Position numbers and translations under genes: made by a program. This document shows, piece by piece, positions 36,088 through 47,377 of a DNA stretch of 64,000 nt. The stretch comes from Nannocystis sp. (GTDB lineage: Bacteria; Myxococcota_A; Polyangia; Nannocystales; Nannocystaceae): assembly GCA_016712315.1 (NCBI GenBank), contig JADJRG010000017.1, positions 434,001 to 498,000 of the forward strand, in the 5' to 3' direction. The notes below the pieces were generated by a model. The model was not told the origin of the DNA, did no database searches, and worked only from the letters and a program-made list of their open reading frames with translations. Within the stretch, counting starts at the first letter, position 1. Every line of letters starts with the position of its first letter.

Positions 36088-37494
36088 GTGCCATCTCCGC
36101 GCATCCGAGACACCATCCTCGTCGCCGGCGCCTCAGGGTTTATCGGCCGGGCGCTAGGCCCCGCCCTCGCCGAGCGCTACCGCGTGATCGGCCTGTCGCG
36201 GCAGGACCGCGGCGGGTCCGACGGCTACGAGCGGCTCCTGCGCTGCGATCTGCTCTCGCTCGAGGATACGGCGCGCGCGCTCGAGGGGGCTCAGCTCGCG
36301 GTGTACCTGGTGCACAGCATGATGCCGAGCGCGCGCCTGACCCAAGCGTCGTTCGCCGACATCGACCTGCTGTGCGCGGACAACTTCGCGCGCGCGGCGG
36401 CGGCGGCGGGTGTGCGACGGATCGTGTACCTCGGGGGGCTGATGCCGGGCGGCGGCGGCGAGACCAAAGAGCTCTCTGAGCACCTGCGCAGTCGGCTCGA
36501 GGTCGAGCGCGCGCTCGGGAGCGCGGGGGTGCCGGTGACGGTGCTGCGCGCGGGGTTGATCCTCGGCGCCGCGGGATCTTCGTATCAGATCGTCTCGCGG
36601 CTGGTGCGGCGGCTGCCGGTCATGGTGTGCCCGCGGTGGACGCACACCAAGACGCAGCCGATCGCCCTCGCGGACGTCGTGAAGCTGCTGACCTTCGCGA
36701 TCGAGGAGCCGGCGTGCGCCGGGCAGATCTTCGACGTCGCGGCGCCGGAGGTCGTCTCGTACCTCGAGATGATGCGGCGCTTCGCGGCGCTCTCAGGGGT
36801 GCGCCGCCGCTTCATCGGCGTGCCGCTGTTCTCGCCCGGGCTGTCGCGGCTGTGGCTGTCGCTGGTGACGGGGGCGCCTCGGGCGCTCGCGGGTCCGTTG
36901 GTCGAGAGCCTGCGCCACGCGATGACCGCGCGGGACGATCGGCTCGCTCAGGCCGCGGGCGTCACGCTGACCCCGCTCGATCTCGCCCTCGCGGCGGCGA
37001 TCGCCGAGGAGGGGCAGCTCGCGACCGATCCGTTGGCGACTGCGCCGAAGGGCTCAGACCCCGCGCGCTCGACTGTGCTCAGCGTCCAGCGCATGAAGAC
37101 GCCGAAGGGCCTCGACGCGGCTGCGATCGCCGCACGGTACGCGCGCTGGTGTGGGGAGGCGCTGGGGTGGCTGCTCCGGGTCGTGCGCGACGCCGACGGC
37201 ACCCAGCGCTTCCAAGCGCGGGTGATCGGGAGCGACCTGCTCGTGCTGACGCCGATGCCCGAGCGCAACAGCGCCGATCGGTTCGTATACCGGATCACCG
37301 GCGGGTGGCTCGCGATCCGCGATCAGGCGGGGACCTTCGAGTTCCGCGTGCTCCGCGAGGGGACGACGCTGACGATCGTGCGGGACTTCGAGCCGCGGTT
37401 GCCGTGGTGGATCTACCGCCTGACCCAGGCGTTCGCCCACGCGATCGTGATGTGGGCCTTCGGTCGATCGCTCGACCCGCGCCGACAGAACTAG
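36088..37494 (+). CDS. SDR/NAD(P)-binding oxidoreductase, DUF2867-like C-terminus
   Basis: A 468-residue protein. The Rossmann motif GASGFIGRAL is at the N-terminus, followed by a NmrA/atypical-SDR body (LVHSMM, IVYLGGLMPGGG, VTVLRAGLILGAAGSS). The C-terminal half, with FRFVYRITGG-like and TFEFRVLREGTTLTIVRDFEP segments, resembles the DUF2867 domain fused to such proteins in YbjT-like families. The start is a GTG at 36088, immediately before SPRIRDTILVAGASG. It is preceded by a promoter gap of 97 bases. The substrate is unknown; these proteins are often linked to quinone or lipid metabolism. Confidence 0.82.
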   Translation: MPSPRIRDTILVAGASGFIGRALGPALAERYRVIGLSRQDRGGSDGYERLLRCDLLSLEDTARALEGAQLAVYLVHSMMPSARLTQASFADIDLLCADNFARAAAAAGVRRIVYLGGLMPGGGGETKELSEHLRSRLEVERALGSAGVPVTVLRAGLILGAAGSSYQIVSRLVRRLPVMVCPRWTHTKTQPIALADVVKLLTFAIEEPACAGQIFDVAAPEVVSYLEMMRRFAALSGVRRRFIGVPLFSPGLSRLWLSLVTGAPRALAGPLVESLRHAMTARDDRLAQAAGVTLTPLDLALAAAIAEEGQLATDPLATAPKGSDPARSTVLSVQRMKTPKGLDAAAIAARYARWCGEALGWLLRVVRDADGTQRFQARVIGSDLLVLTPMPERNSADRFVYRITGGWLAIRDQAGTFEFRVLREGTTLTIVRDFEPRLPWWIYRLTQAFAHAIVMWAFGRSLDPRRQN

Positions 37495-37529
37495 GCGCGT
37501 CGGCGCTGTGGCGCTCGGCCACGCCGCGA

Positions 37530-37931
37530 TCACGCGGGGCGCGAGCGGGCGGCGAGGGCGGCGGCGGCGGCCTCCCACTGCTGGCCGTGGAAGGGCTCGA
37601 TGGTGATGGCGCTGAAGCGGGCGCGGTCGAGGCAGCGGAGGTTGACGCTGAGGGCGCTCGGGTGGGAGCGAGGGGCGTAGAAGGCCTTGATCCCGCAGAT
37701 CCTACAAAAAAGGTGGCGGGCTCGGCCGGTGCCGAAGCGGTACTCGGTGAGGGCGCTGTGGCCGGCTTCGAGGCGGAAGTCGTGGCGCGGGACGATGAGG
37801 TGGAGGTAGCCGGTGCGGGCGCAGATCGTGCAATCACAGTCGAGCACGGTGATCTCGGCGGGGGCGTGGGCGGTGAAGCGGACGGCGCCGCAGTGGCAGC
37901 GGCCTGCGTGAGCGGGTTGAAGAGCGGTCAT
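37530..37931 (-). CDS. GFA/CENP-V family zinc protein
   Basis: A 133-residue protein with the full set of zinc ligands: CHCG near residue 12, CDCTIC near 33, and CRICG near 76. These define the GFA family (glutathione-dependent formaldehyde-activating enzyme-like). FRLEAGHSALTEYRFGTGRARHLFC is the family core. Most members have unknown activity; only a few bind glutathione. It is divergent from the LysR gene with 134 bases between, the usual arrangement for a LysR target, so regulation by that LysR is possible. Confidence 0.88.
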   Translation of the reverse strand: MTALQPAHAGRCHCGAVRFTAHAPAEITVLDCDCTICARTGYLHLIVPRHDFRLEAGHSALTEYRFGTGRARHLFCRICGIKAFYAPRSHPSALSVNLRCLDRARFSAITIEPFHGQQWEAAAAALAARSRPA

Positions 37932-38055
37932 GGCCGGCGATCTCTCTCCTCTTTGTGGGGATTGTAAGCGCGCGGGGACCTCTCAAGAGCGGGGGAGCTT
38001 GGTGGCGGCGAGGGTTGACAGTACCATCGCGGTGGAGGGGGCGAGTACGCCCATC

Positions 38056-38072
38056 GTTGCACGGCTTGGAAA
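38056..38072. promoter_or_regulatory. Degenerate LysR-type box at the LysR gene start
   Basis: GTTGCA-CGGCT-TGGAAA resembles the perfect GTTGCA-N5-TGCAAC box found upstream of the DJ-1 gene (39052-39068). Four of six bases of the second arm match. It covers the proposed TTG start codons, consistent with autorepression. Low certainty. Confidence 0.3.
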
Positions 38073-39049
38073 CGTCCGATCTCAACCATTTGCTCGCGCT
38101 CGACGCGTTGTTGCAGGAGGTGAGCGTCAGCGGCGCGGCGCGGCGGCTGGGGCTGTCGACGCCGGCGATGAGCCACGCGCTGGCGCGGCTGCGCGAGCGC
38201 TTCGACGATCCGCTGCTGGTGCGGGCGGGGCGGAGCATGGTGCTGACGCCGCGGGCGGAGGGGCTGCGCTCGTCGGTGCGTGAGGCGGTGGCGGCGGCGG
38301 GGCGGGTGTTCTCGGCGCCCGCGGCGTTCGAGCCGTCGCGGCTGGAGGGGTGCTTCGCGGTGAGCGTGACGGACTATGTGATGGTGGTGCTGGGGCCGAC
38401 GCTGGAGGGGCTGGTGCGGGGGCGCGCGCCGCGGCTGGATCTGCGCTACGTGCCGAACGCGGTCGACGACCCTGAGCGGCTGCGCCGGGGTGATACGGAC
38501 CTGGCGGTGGGGATCTACGGGGAGCTGCCGCCAGAGCTGAAGACGCGGCCGTTGATCACGGATCGGCTGGTGTGCGCGGTGCGGGCGGATCACCCGCGGG
38601 TGGGCGAGCGGCTGACGCTGGAGCGCTACGTGGAGCTGGATCACGTGCAGGTGGCGCCGCGGGGGCAGCCAGGCGGGTACGTCGATGAGCTGCTGGCGGC
38701 GCGAGGGCTGCGCCGCCGGGTGGCGCGGGCGGTGCCGTTCTTCCAGGTGGCGCTGGCGATGACGGCGGGCGGGGACTACGTGTTAACAGCGTCGGAGCGG
38801 CTCGTGCGAGGGCTGGGGCCGGGGCTGGGGCTGAAGATCCTGGCGCCGCCGCTGCCGCTGCGGCCGTTCGCGCTGTCGATGGTGTGGCACCCGCGCTTCG
38901 ACGGCGACGCCGCGCACTCGTGGCTGCGCGAGCAGCTCGCGGAGGCGGCGCGGGCGCTGGCGCTGGTCGAGCACAAGGACGCGCGCCGCCGCTTGACGCC
39001 GGGGGACCCGACGAGCGGCCACGGGCGGGCGCGTCGGCGCGCCCGCTGA
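38066..39049 (+). CDS. LysR-type transcriptional regulator
   Basis: A regulator of about 327 residues. It has the winged-helix N-terminus (LNHLLALDALLQEVSVSGAARRLGLSTPAMSHALARLRERFDDPLLVRAG in pieces) and a LysR substrate-binding domain (LAVGIYGELPPEL, CAVRADHPRVG). The start is a TTG at 38066, with another in-frame TTG nine bases upstream; the family usually begins within a few residues of 'DLNxLxALDALL'. An ATG 111 bases further up gives an unlikely basic extension. The C-terminal 25 residues are Arg-rich and non-conserved. The likely targets are the GFA gene, itself, and the DJ-1 gene downstream. Confidence 0.85.
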   Translation: METSDLNHLLALDALLQEVSVSGAARRLGLSTPAMSHALARLRERFDDPLLVRAGRSMVLTPRAEGLRSSVREAVAAAGRVFSAPAAFEPSRLEGCFAVSVTDYVMVVLGPTLEGLVRGRAPRLDLRYVPNAVDDPERLRRGDTDLAVGIYGELPPELKTRPLITDRLVCAVRADHPRVGERLTLERYVELDHVQVAPRGQPGGYVDELLAARGLRRRVARAVPFFQVALAMTAGGDYVLTASERLVRGLGPGLGLKILAPPLPLRPFALSMVWHPRFDGDAAHSWLREQLAEAARALALVEHKDARRRLTPGDPTSGHGRARRRAR

Positions 39050-39051
39050 AT

Positions 39052-39068
39052 GTTGCAGCGCGTGCAAC
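39052..39068. promoter_or_regulatory. Perfect palindrome GTTGCA-N5-TGCAAC (LysR box)
   Basis: Perfect 6-bp arms spaced by GCGCG, containing the LysR-type T-N11-A core. It lies just after the LysR stop codon and about 60 bases upstream of the DJ-1 start, in an AT-richer stretch. It is the best candidate operator for the adjacent LysR protein. Confidence 0.6.
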
Positions 39069-39125
39069 TATTCTTTCAATCATGTTCGTTTGAATCATGG
39101 ACGGGTCCACGCCACAGTGGCGGCC

Positions 39126-39872
39126 ATGACCGCCAATCTCAACGTCTCTGATCCGAACAAGAAGAAGAAGATCCTGATGGTCGCCGCGAACCCGGGGGTG
39201 TCGACCGTCACGGGGTGGCCGGTGGGGTTCTGGTGGGCGGAGCTCACGCACCCGTTTTGGGCCTTTCAAGAGGTGGGGTACGAGGTGGAGATCCCCAGCC
39301 CCGCGGGAGGAGCGCTGCAGGCGGATGGCTACAGCGATCCCGAGGACGCGAGCGGCTATTCAGCGCACGACATCGTGAGCCTCGGCTTTAAACGCTCGCC
39401 CGCGCACGCGGCGCTGTTGGCGGAGACGCGGAGCATCGAAGGGGTGGACCCGGGCGACTACGACGCGATCTTCGTGGTCGGGGGGCAGGCGCCGATGTTC
39501 TCGTTTCGCGGCGATCCGCGGCTTCTGGGCCTGATCGCGGCGTTCTACGAGGCTGGCAAGGTGACGGCGCTGGTGTGCCACGCGACCTGCGCGCTGCTGG
39601 AGGCGCGGCTGTCGAGCGGGGCGCTGTTGGTGGCGGGCAAGACGTGGACGGGCTTCGCGAACTCAGAGGAGATGTTCGCGGACTCGTTCGTGGGCCAGCG
39701 GCTGCAGCCGTTCTGGATCGAGGACGAGGCGCGGAAGATCGCGGGCACGAACTTCGTGGTCGACCAACGCTTCCGCGAGTTCGCGGTGCGCGACGGGCTG
39801 CTGATCACCGGCCAGCAGCAGTTCTCCGGGGCGGCGGCGGCGCGGCTGGTGATCGAGGCGCTGGGGCGATGA
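39126..39872 (+). CDS. DJ-1/PfpI family protein
   Basis: A 248-residue type 1 glutamine amidotransferase-like protein. The nucleophile elbow is ALVCHATCALL with Cys151 followed by His152, and a Glu (WWAEL) sits at the N-terminal site. DAIFVVGGQAPMFSF is the conserved Gly-rich segment before the elbow. This pattern fits Hsp31-like or isonitrile-hydratase-like proteins, which act as glyoxalase III or chaperones. ATG 39126 is chosen because the longer frame includes the promoter. It follows the LysR gene by 76 bases and has the palindromic box upstream, so it is probably induced by that regulator. Confidence 0.85.
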   Translation: MTANLNVSDPNKKKKILMVAANPGVSTVTGWPVGFWWAELTHPFWAFQEVGYEVEIPSPAGGALQADGYSDPEDASGYSAHDIVSLGFKRSPAHAALLAETRSIEGVDPGDYDAIFVVGGQAPMFSFRGDPRLLGLIAAFYEAGKVTALVCHATCALLEARLSSGALLVAGKTWTGFANSEEMFADSFVGQRLQPFWIEDEARKIAGTNFVVDQRFREFAVRDGLLITGQQQFSGAAAARLVIEALGR

Positions 39873-39947
39873 TCTCCCCAGAAGACTCCCGCTGCGGGGC
39901 GGGGTTGCCCGAGCGGCCGGCCTTTTGGTGAAAGACGCGCCCGCGGG

Positions 39948-40376
39948 TCAGCGGGCGAAGATCGCGGCGGGGTCGCGGAAGGCCTTGAACTCGAGCGCGT
40001 TGCCGCTGGGATCTTGAAAGAACATGGTGGCTTGTTCGCCAGGCTCGCCCTGGAAGCGGATATGAGGCTCGATGAGGAAGGGGATCCGGGCGGCGCGGAT
40101 CCGCTCGGCGAGGCGGTGCCACTGCTCCCACTCGAGGATGCAGCCGAAGTGGCGCACAGGGACGTCATCGCCGTCGACTCGGTTGGTGGGCGGCCCGGCG
40201 TCGCCGCGATCGACGAGGTGCGCGGAGAGCTGGTGGCCGTAGAGATCGAGGTCGATCCAGCGCTCCGCCTCCCGTCCGACGCCGCAGCCGAGCACGTCAC
40301 GATAAAAGGCGCGGGTCGCCTCGAGGTCGTGGATCGGGAAGGCGAGGTGGAAGGGCGGCGGGGCGCTGGTGGTCAT
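39948..40376 (-). CDS. VOC/glyoxalase-like dioxygenase family protein
   Basis: A 142-residue VOC-fold protein. Metal ligand candidates are His10 in FHLAFPIHDL, His in YGHQLSAHL, His in VRHFGCIL and Glu in ALEFKAF. The pattern (FYRDVLGCGVGR, FFQDPSGNALEFKAF) matches the lactoylglutathione lyase/fosfomycin-resistance-like group. It starts 34 bases after the aconitase stop, in the same operon. A role in detoxifying reactive carbonyls near the TCA cycle is inference. Confidence 0.82.
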   Translation of the reverse strand: MTTSAPPPFHLAFPIHDLEATRAFYRDVLGCGVGREAERWIDLDLYGHQLSAHLVDRGDAGPPTNRVDGDDVPVRHFGCILEWEQWHRLAERIRAARIPFLIEPHIRFQGEPGEQATMFFQDPSGNALEFKAFRDPAAIFAR

Positions 40377-40410
40377 GGCTGGCCTTTGAGACAGGAAAGG
40401 TCAGGGACGA

Positions 40411-43080
<2,670 letters not shown>

Positions 43081-43205
43081 GGTCGGCGGGGAGTGTATCG
43101 GGCCCGCGGGCGCGGCGTGGCGTCTGGATGGCGGAGGGACGTGCGAGATCTCGCGCGCGGTTTAGACCGAGAGGGGCGGATCAACGCGCGCTGAGCTGCG
43201 GGCGG

Positions 43206-44282
43206 TCAGGGGCCGGTGATGCGCTGAAGCTCGCCGTCGATGACGGCGGCGGGGGCGCTCCAGACGAGGAAAAAGAGGGCTTGTTGGGCCCATCGACCGG
43301 CGGGGTGATCGCGGAAAAATCCGCTGCCCTTGGCGGCGATGAGGGCGGCCTTGGTGGCGTCTTGGACGAGGGCGTCGGCGCTGAGGCGGAGCTCGACGCC
43401 CTCCGGTTGGCCATCGCCGGCGGCGGCGCGTAAGAGGGCGCCCTCGGCGAGCTGGTAGCGGGCCCGTAGCCGCGCGGCGGCGGCGGCGATCTGGGGTCGA
43501 TCGGCGGCGGTGGCTTCGAGGTGATCGATGGCGCGACCGGCGAGGGCGAGGGCGAGGGTGACGGTCTGGGAGCCGCCGCTGCGGGCGCCGAGGCCGCGGC
43601 TGACGACGTTGGCGGCAGGCCCAGCGAGCAGCCACTCGCGGGCGATGAGGACGTCGCGGCAGCGCAGCTCGGCGGTGGCGGAGCCGGCGAGGGCGAGCAA
43701 CGGGTGGTCGTCGGCGATCTCGACGCCGGCGAGCTCGGTAGGGAGGATGAGGAGGAGCTGTTGTCCGTCGGGGAGCTCGGCGCCGACGACGACGTGCTGG
43801 GCGTGGCGCGCTCCGGTGACCCAGGGGGTGTAGCCATCGAGGGTGTAGCCGGCCGCGCAGGGGGTGGCCCGAAGGACAGGTTGCGAGAGGTGGCGGCGGC
43901 TGGTGGTGAGCTGGGAGATCCCGAGGGTGACGAGGGCGTCGCCGCGGCAGAGCGGCGGGAGGAGCTGGGAGCAGACAAAATCGTTGCCAGAGAGGGCGAT
44001 CCGCCGGATCGCGGCGCCCCGCTGGCTGAGCACGAAGGCGGTGAGCAAGCAGGCGCCGCCGATCTGGAGGGTGGCGCGGTGAAGATCGGCCTCACACCAG
44101 CCTTGGCCCCCCCACTCGGCGGCGATCGGCCACTCGAGGGCGCCGTGCGCGGCGAGCAGATCGAGCTGCTCCCTGGGCCAACGATCGTCCGCGCCAGGGC
44201 GCTCGGCGAGGGCGGCGAGGCGCTGGCAGAGGACAGCGAGGGCGGGATCGTCAGGGCTGGTGATCGTGGTCGGCGCGCTCAC
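43206..44282 (-). CDS. Acyl-CoA dehydrogenase family protein
   Basis: A 358-residue flavoprotein-like chain. It shows LEWPIAAEWGGQGW near the N-terminus (ACAD N-terminal helices), then the middle beta-domain pattern ALVTLGISQLTTSR, DGYTPWVTGARHAQHVVVGA and DVLIAREWLL. The C-terminal helical domain (AALIAAKGSGFFRDH) is recognisable but short. The chain is shorter than typical ACADs (~380), and the catalytic Glu position is not evident, so activity is uncertain. It lies between the OLD-like gene and aconitase on the same strand, with more than 100-base gaps, so it is probably its own transcript. Confidence 0.75.
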   Translation of the reverse strand: MSAPTTITSPDDPALAVLCQRLAALAERPGADDRWPREQLDLLAAHGALEWPIAAEWGGQGWCEADLHRATLQIGGACLLTAFVLSQRGAAIRRIALSGNDFVCSQLLPPLCRGDALVTLGISQLTTSRRHLSQPVLRATPCAAGYTLDGYTPWVTGARHAQHVVVGAELPDGQQLLLILPTELAGVEIADDHPLLALAGSATAELRCRDVLIAREWLLAGPAANVVSRGLGARSGGSQTVTLALALAGRAIDHLEATAADRPQIAAAAARLRARYQLAEGALLRAAAGDGQPEGVELRLSADALVQDATKAALIAAKGSGFFRDHPAGRWAQQALFFLVWSAPAAVIDGELQRITGP

Positions 44283-44414
44283 AGGGGCTCATGCGGGAGG
44301 ATAACGCAGGCAGGTGCAGGGCGGCAGTAAGGGGCGATGGCGCGCGATCGGGGCGGGTTGGTTGGGAGGGATCGGTTCGCGAGACATGGGCCGCTCCCGT
44401 TGCGCTGGGGCCGA

Positions 44415-46415
44415 TCATGGGCGGCGGAGGGCTTCAAGCACGGTCTGGAGGGCAGGGAAGTCCTGGAGGTCGCGGAGCTCGGTGATGAGCATCTGGAACC
44501 AATTCGGTCCGTCGACCCACTGCTTCACTCGCTCTTCGTCGATACCCATGTGGACGAAGCACTCGGCGACGAAGGCGCGAACGTCGTGCTTGTCGGCGCT
44601 GTCCGCGAGACGCTCGCTTCTGCTCGCGCTCTGGTGGAAGTTTTTGACGTCATTTTGGAGCTTGCCGAGATCGCGGCTGAGCGGGTTGTGCTTCGGGTCG
44701 AGGAGCTCCGCGAGCAGGTCGCTTCGCTGCTTGAGCTGACCGTGGAGATGGTTGATATCGAGGCCGTCGCCCCACCTCGCGAGGAGCCGATCCTTGAGGG
44801 CGTGCCAGGCGCGTTGGCACGCGCTCTCGGCGAGGGTGGCGGCGGGGTGGCGATCGAGCAGCCCGCTGCTGACCGCGACGTTGCCGAGGATCCGGGCGAG
44901 GGTACGGCTCGGGCCGCCGGAGAGGAGCACCGACTCGACAGTGCGTGCCCTCCAGAAGGTGACGCGCACCTTGAACTTGGCGTGGAGTGCGCCGACGAGG
45001 GCGTTGGCGTGGTCTTCGGTGAGCAGGTCGCGGTCGAGGATGAGGTGCGCCTTGTCCCAGAGGCTGCGGCCGTTGCGGATGTTCTCGAGGACAGCTTTGA
45101 GGGCGCTGAGGGCGCGTAGGCCGCTTTCGACGCCGCCGAGGCTCCAGTAGCGGGCGCTCTCTTTGGGGGCGGCCATGCGGTTGAGATCGAGGAGGTGGTC
45201 GAGGAGGGCTGCGTCCCTTGGGCCCTCGACGAGGAGGAAGTGGCGCGCTTCGAGGGCGTTGAGCAGGTCGAGGGCGGTCTCTGCGCCCACAGAGGTGAGC
45301 ACGCTGTGCAGCGGGCTGGCGATGAGGCCGTGGTGTCGGCCGGTGAGGGCGAGCTTGGCGTCGCCGATCGGCTTGAGATCGTGCGGCTGGTCGTTGACGG
45401 TCGGCAGGTGGAAGACTCGATCCCAGGGGGTGGCGCGCAGAAGGGCCTCGTTGTGGGTGGTCGCGAAGACTTGGGCGTGCGTGGCCCTTTGTTCGATGGT
45501 CGTGAGCAGGCGCTGCTGGATGTCGCGGTGGATGTGGGAGTCCGGCTCGTCGAGGAGGATGATGTCGAGATCTTTGGGATCGAGGTAGAGGCTGAGCAGC
45601 ACCTCGATGACCTGGAGCGAGCCGCTGCCGAGCAGGGAGATGTCGCGGAAGAGGTCTCTTGGGTCGCTGCGGGCGCTGACGCGGACGTGTACGTCTTTGT
45701 TGGGATCGCCTTGGATCTGGAAGTCGATCTTGCTGGGCTCGCCCGTGAGGATCTGGCTGAGGTCTTCGCGGAAGCGCTGGAAGTCGTTCGGGCGGACGTA
45801 GTGGAGGTGGAAGAGGCGGTTGCGCTGGACCTCCGCGGAGCGTCGCTGGCGCAGCATGTCCTGCACCTTGCCCGGGGTCAGGAATTCCTCGTGGGTGCGC
45901 ACAGCGGCGATCGGCGAGGCGAAGAGCACGCGGAAGGGGCCAGGCCACTTCGTGAGGGCGGTGTTGAGGCGCTTGTTGACGTCGGCCGCGCCTGCGGCGG
46001 AGAGAGAGGTGTTCAGCTCGTAGTTGCCGCCCCGCGCTTTACGGATCAGCAGCGGGATCGCGAAGGTGCTGTTGTTCTCTTCGGAGAAGGTAGCGGTGAG
46101 GGAGAGAGCGTCGCCGTCTCGGTGGAAGAGGTCGGAGAAGCCGGGGCTGCGCACCGAGAGGATCTGGCTGTGGTGGGCATAACTGGTGTCGAGGTACCAG
46201 TCACCGCGGCTGATCCCGCGTTTGGTGTTGCCCTTGCCGGCTTGTTGGGTGATCTTGTCGAAGATCTCGACCCAGAGGGCGAGCGCCTCGAGCACGGTCG
46301 TCTTGCCGGAATTGTTGGGGCCGGTGATGAGGTTGACCCGGTCGTGCCAGCGCAGAGTGAGGTCGTGGTGGGCCTTGAAGCCCTCGATTCGGAGCGATCT
46401 CATGCGGACGGGCAT
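44415..46415 (-). CDS. OLD-like ATPase with TOPRIM nuclease domain
   Basis: A 666-residue protein. The N-terminal ABC-type ATPase has Walker A GPNNSGKTT (32-40), signature-like LLGSGSLQ (261-268), Walker B DIILLDEPD (284-292) and switch His in TTHNE (319-323). From about residue 390 comes a TOPRIM-like region: LLVEGPRD with Glu397, and ILDRD with Asp461 and Asp463. These are the acidic residues expected for metal-dependent DNA cleavage in OLD-family proteins. No helicase (Gabija) or separate AriB-type partner is next to it. The gene is less GC-saturated than its neighbours, suggesting transfer. ATG 46415 is used; ATG 46403 is equally possible. Antiphage role inferred. Confidence 0.78.
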   Translation of the reverse strand: MPVRMRSLRIEGFKAHHDLTLRWHDRVNLITGPNNSGKTTVLEALALWVEIFDKITQQAGKGNTKRGISRGDWYLDTSYAHHSQILSVRSPGFSDLFHRDGDALSLTATFSEENNSTFAIPLLIRKARGGNYELNTSLSAAGAADVNKRLNTALTKWPGPFRVLFASPIAAVRTHEEFLTPGKVQDMLRQRRSAEVQRNRLFHLHYVRPNDFQRFREDLSQILTGEPSKIDFQIQGDPNKDVHVRVSARSDPRDLFRDISLLGSGSLQVIEVLLSLYLDPKDLDIILLDEPDSHIHRDIQQRLLTTIEQRATHAQVFATTHNEALLRATPWDRVFHLPTVNDQPHDLKPIGDAKLALTGRHHGLIASPLHSVLTSVGAETALDLLNALEARHFLLVEGPRDAALLDHLLDLNRMAAPKESARYWSLGGVESGLRALSALKAVLENIRNGRSLWDKAHLILDRDLLTEDHANALVGALHAKFKVRVTFWRARTVESVLLSGGPSRTLARILGNVAVSSGLLDRHPAATLAESACQRAWHALKDRLLARWGDGLDINHLHGQLKQRSDLLAELLDPKHNPLSRDLGKLQNDVKNFHQSASRSERLADSADKHDVRAFVAECFVHMGIDEERVKQWVDGPNWFQMLITELRDLQDFPALQTVLEALRRP

Positions 46416-46519
46416 GTGCGCGCGAGGGTAGCGTTGGGGCGGCAGGGCGCCAAGGATGCGGCGGCGGGGGCGGTGATTTTTTCGCCCGTGGGCGGCGGTC
46501 GGGCGCGTACCTTGAGAGG

Positions 46520-47374
46520 GTGACGGAGCAGGAGCAGGGGCGTGAGCACGCTCGGTGGTCAGGGCCGCGCGGGCTGCCAGAGGTGTGGCGGCGGCAGATC
46601 GCGAGGGCGGGGCTGCGCGACGCGGGGCACGGGTTTGACCCGCTGGGGGCGTCGCGAGAGGGGCTGGCGCGCGGGGTGATGGCGGCGCGGTTTTTTTATG
46701 AGCGCTACTTTCGCGTGCTCTCGCAGGGGCACGCGCACTTGCCCGCGACGGGGCCGGCGATCTTGGCGTCGAACCACGGCGGGATGCTGCCGTTCGACGC
46801 GATGATGATCGCGTTGGACGTGCTGCGACACAGCTCGCCGCCGCGCTTCGTGCGGCCGATCTTGGATCATTTTGTGCCAGCGCTGCCGCTGGTGAACACG
46901 TTCTTCACGCGGGCAGGGGCGATCGGCGGCAGCCGCGGGAATGTCCGCTACGCGCTCGAGGGCGGCGAGATGTTGCTGATCTTCCCGGAGGGGACGCGGG
47001 GGATCGGCAAGCTGTTCTGGGAGCGCTACCGGCTGCAAGAGTGGCGGGTGGGGCACGTGGAGCTGGCGATCCGCTACGGGGCGCCGATCGTGCCCGTGGC
47101 GGTGATCGGCGCGGAGGAGCAGTGGCCGCAGATCGCGAGGCTGCCCGCGCCGCGGGCGCTTGGCTTCCCGTACGTGCCGATCCCGGCGCTGCCGCTGCCG
47201 CTGCCGGTGCGCTATCACATTTATTATGGGGAGCCGATCGCGGTGCAGCGGCGCTTCCAACCAAGCGAGGCGGACGACCTCGGGGTGGTCGAGGCGGCGG
47301 CGGCGGAGGTGAAGGAGGCGGTGGCAGGGCTGGTGGCGCGTGGGCTGGCAGAGCGCGAAGGGATCTTCGATTAA
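46520..47374 (+). CDS. PlsC-like acyltransferase
   Basis: A 284-residue lysophospholipid acyltransferase-family protein. It has NHGGMLPFD (the NHxxxxxD-type catalytic box) and FPEGTRGIGK (the FPEGTR box), plus a preceding membrane-associated region (VMAARFFYERYFRVL). The family transfers acyl chains to lyso-lipids, often in the inner membrane. The spacing between the boxes (~70 residues) fits. It is followed 3 bases later by the epimerase gene (47378), so they form an operon, probably in lipid or lipid-like surface polymer synthesis. Confidence 0.87.
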   Translation: MTEQEQGREHARWSGPRGLPEVWRRQIARAGLRDAGHGFDPLGASREGLARGVMAARFFYERYFRVLSQGHAHLPATGPAILASNHGGMLPFDAMMIALDVLRHSSPPRFVRPILDHFVPALPLVNTFFTRAGAIGGSRGNVRYALEGGEMLLIFPEGTRGIGKLFWERYRLQEWRVGHVELAIRYGAPIVPVAVIGAEEQWPQIARLPAPRALGFPYVPIPALPLPLPVRYHIYYGEPIAVQRRFQPSEADDLGVVEAAAAEVKEAVAGLVARGLAEREGIFD

Positions 47375-47377
47375 ACA

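Noticed and set aside
44415..46415. Gabija or PARIS system
   Set aside because: There is no UvrD-like helicase or separate AriB-type gene beside it; only a single ATPase-TOPRIM protein is visible.
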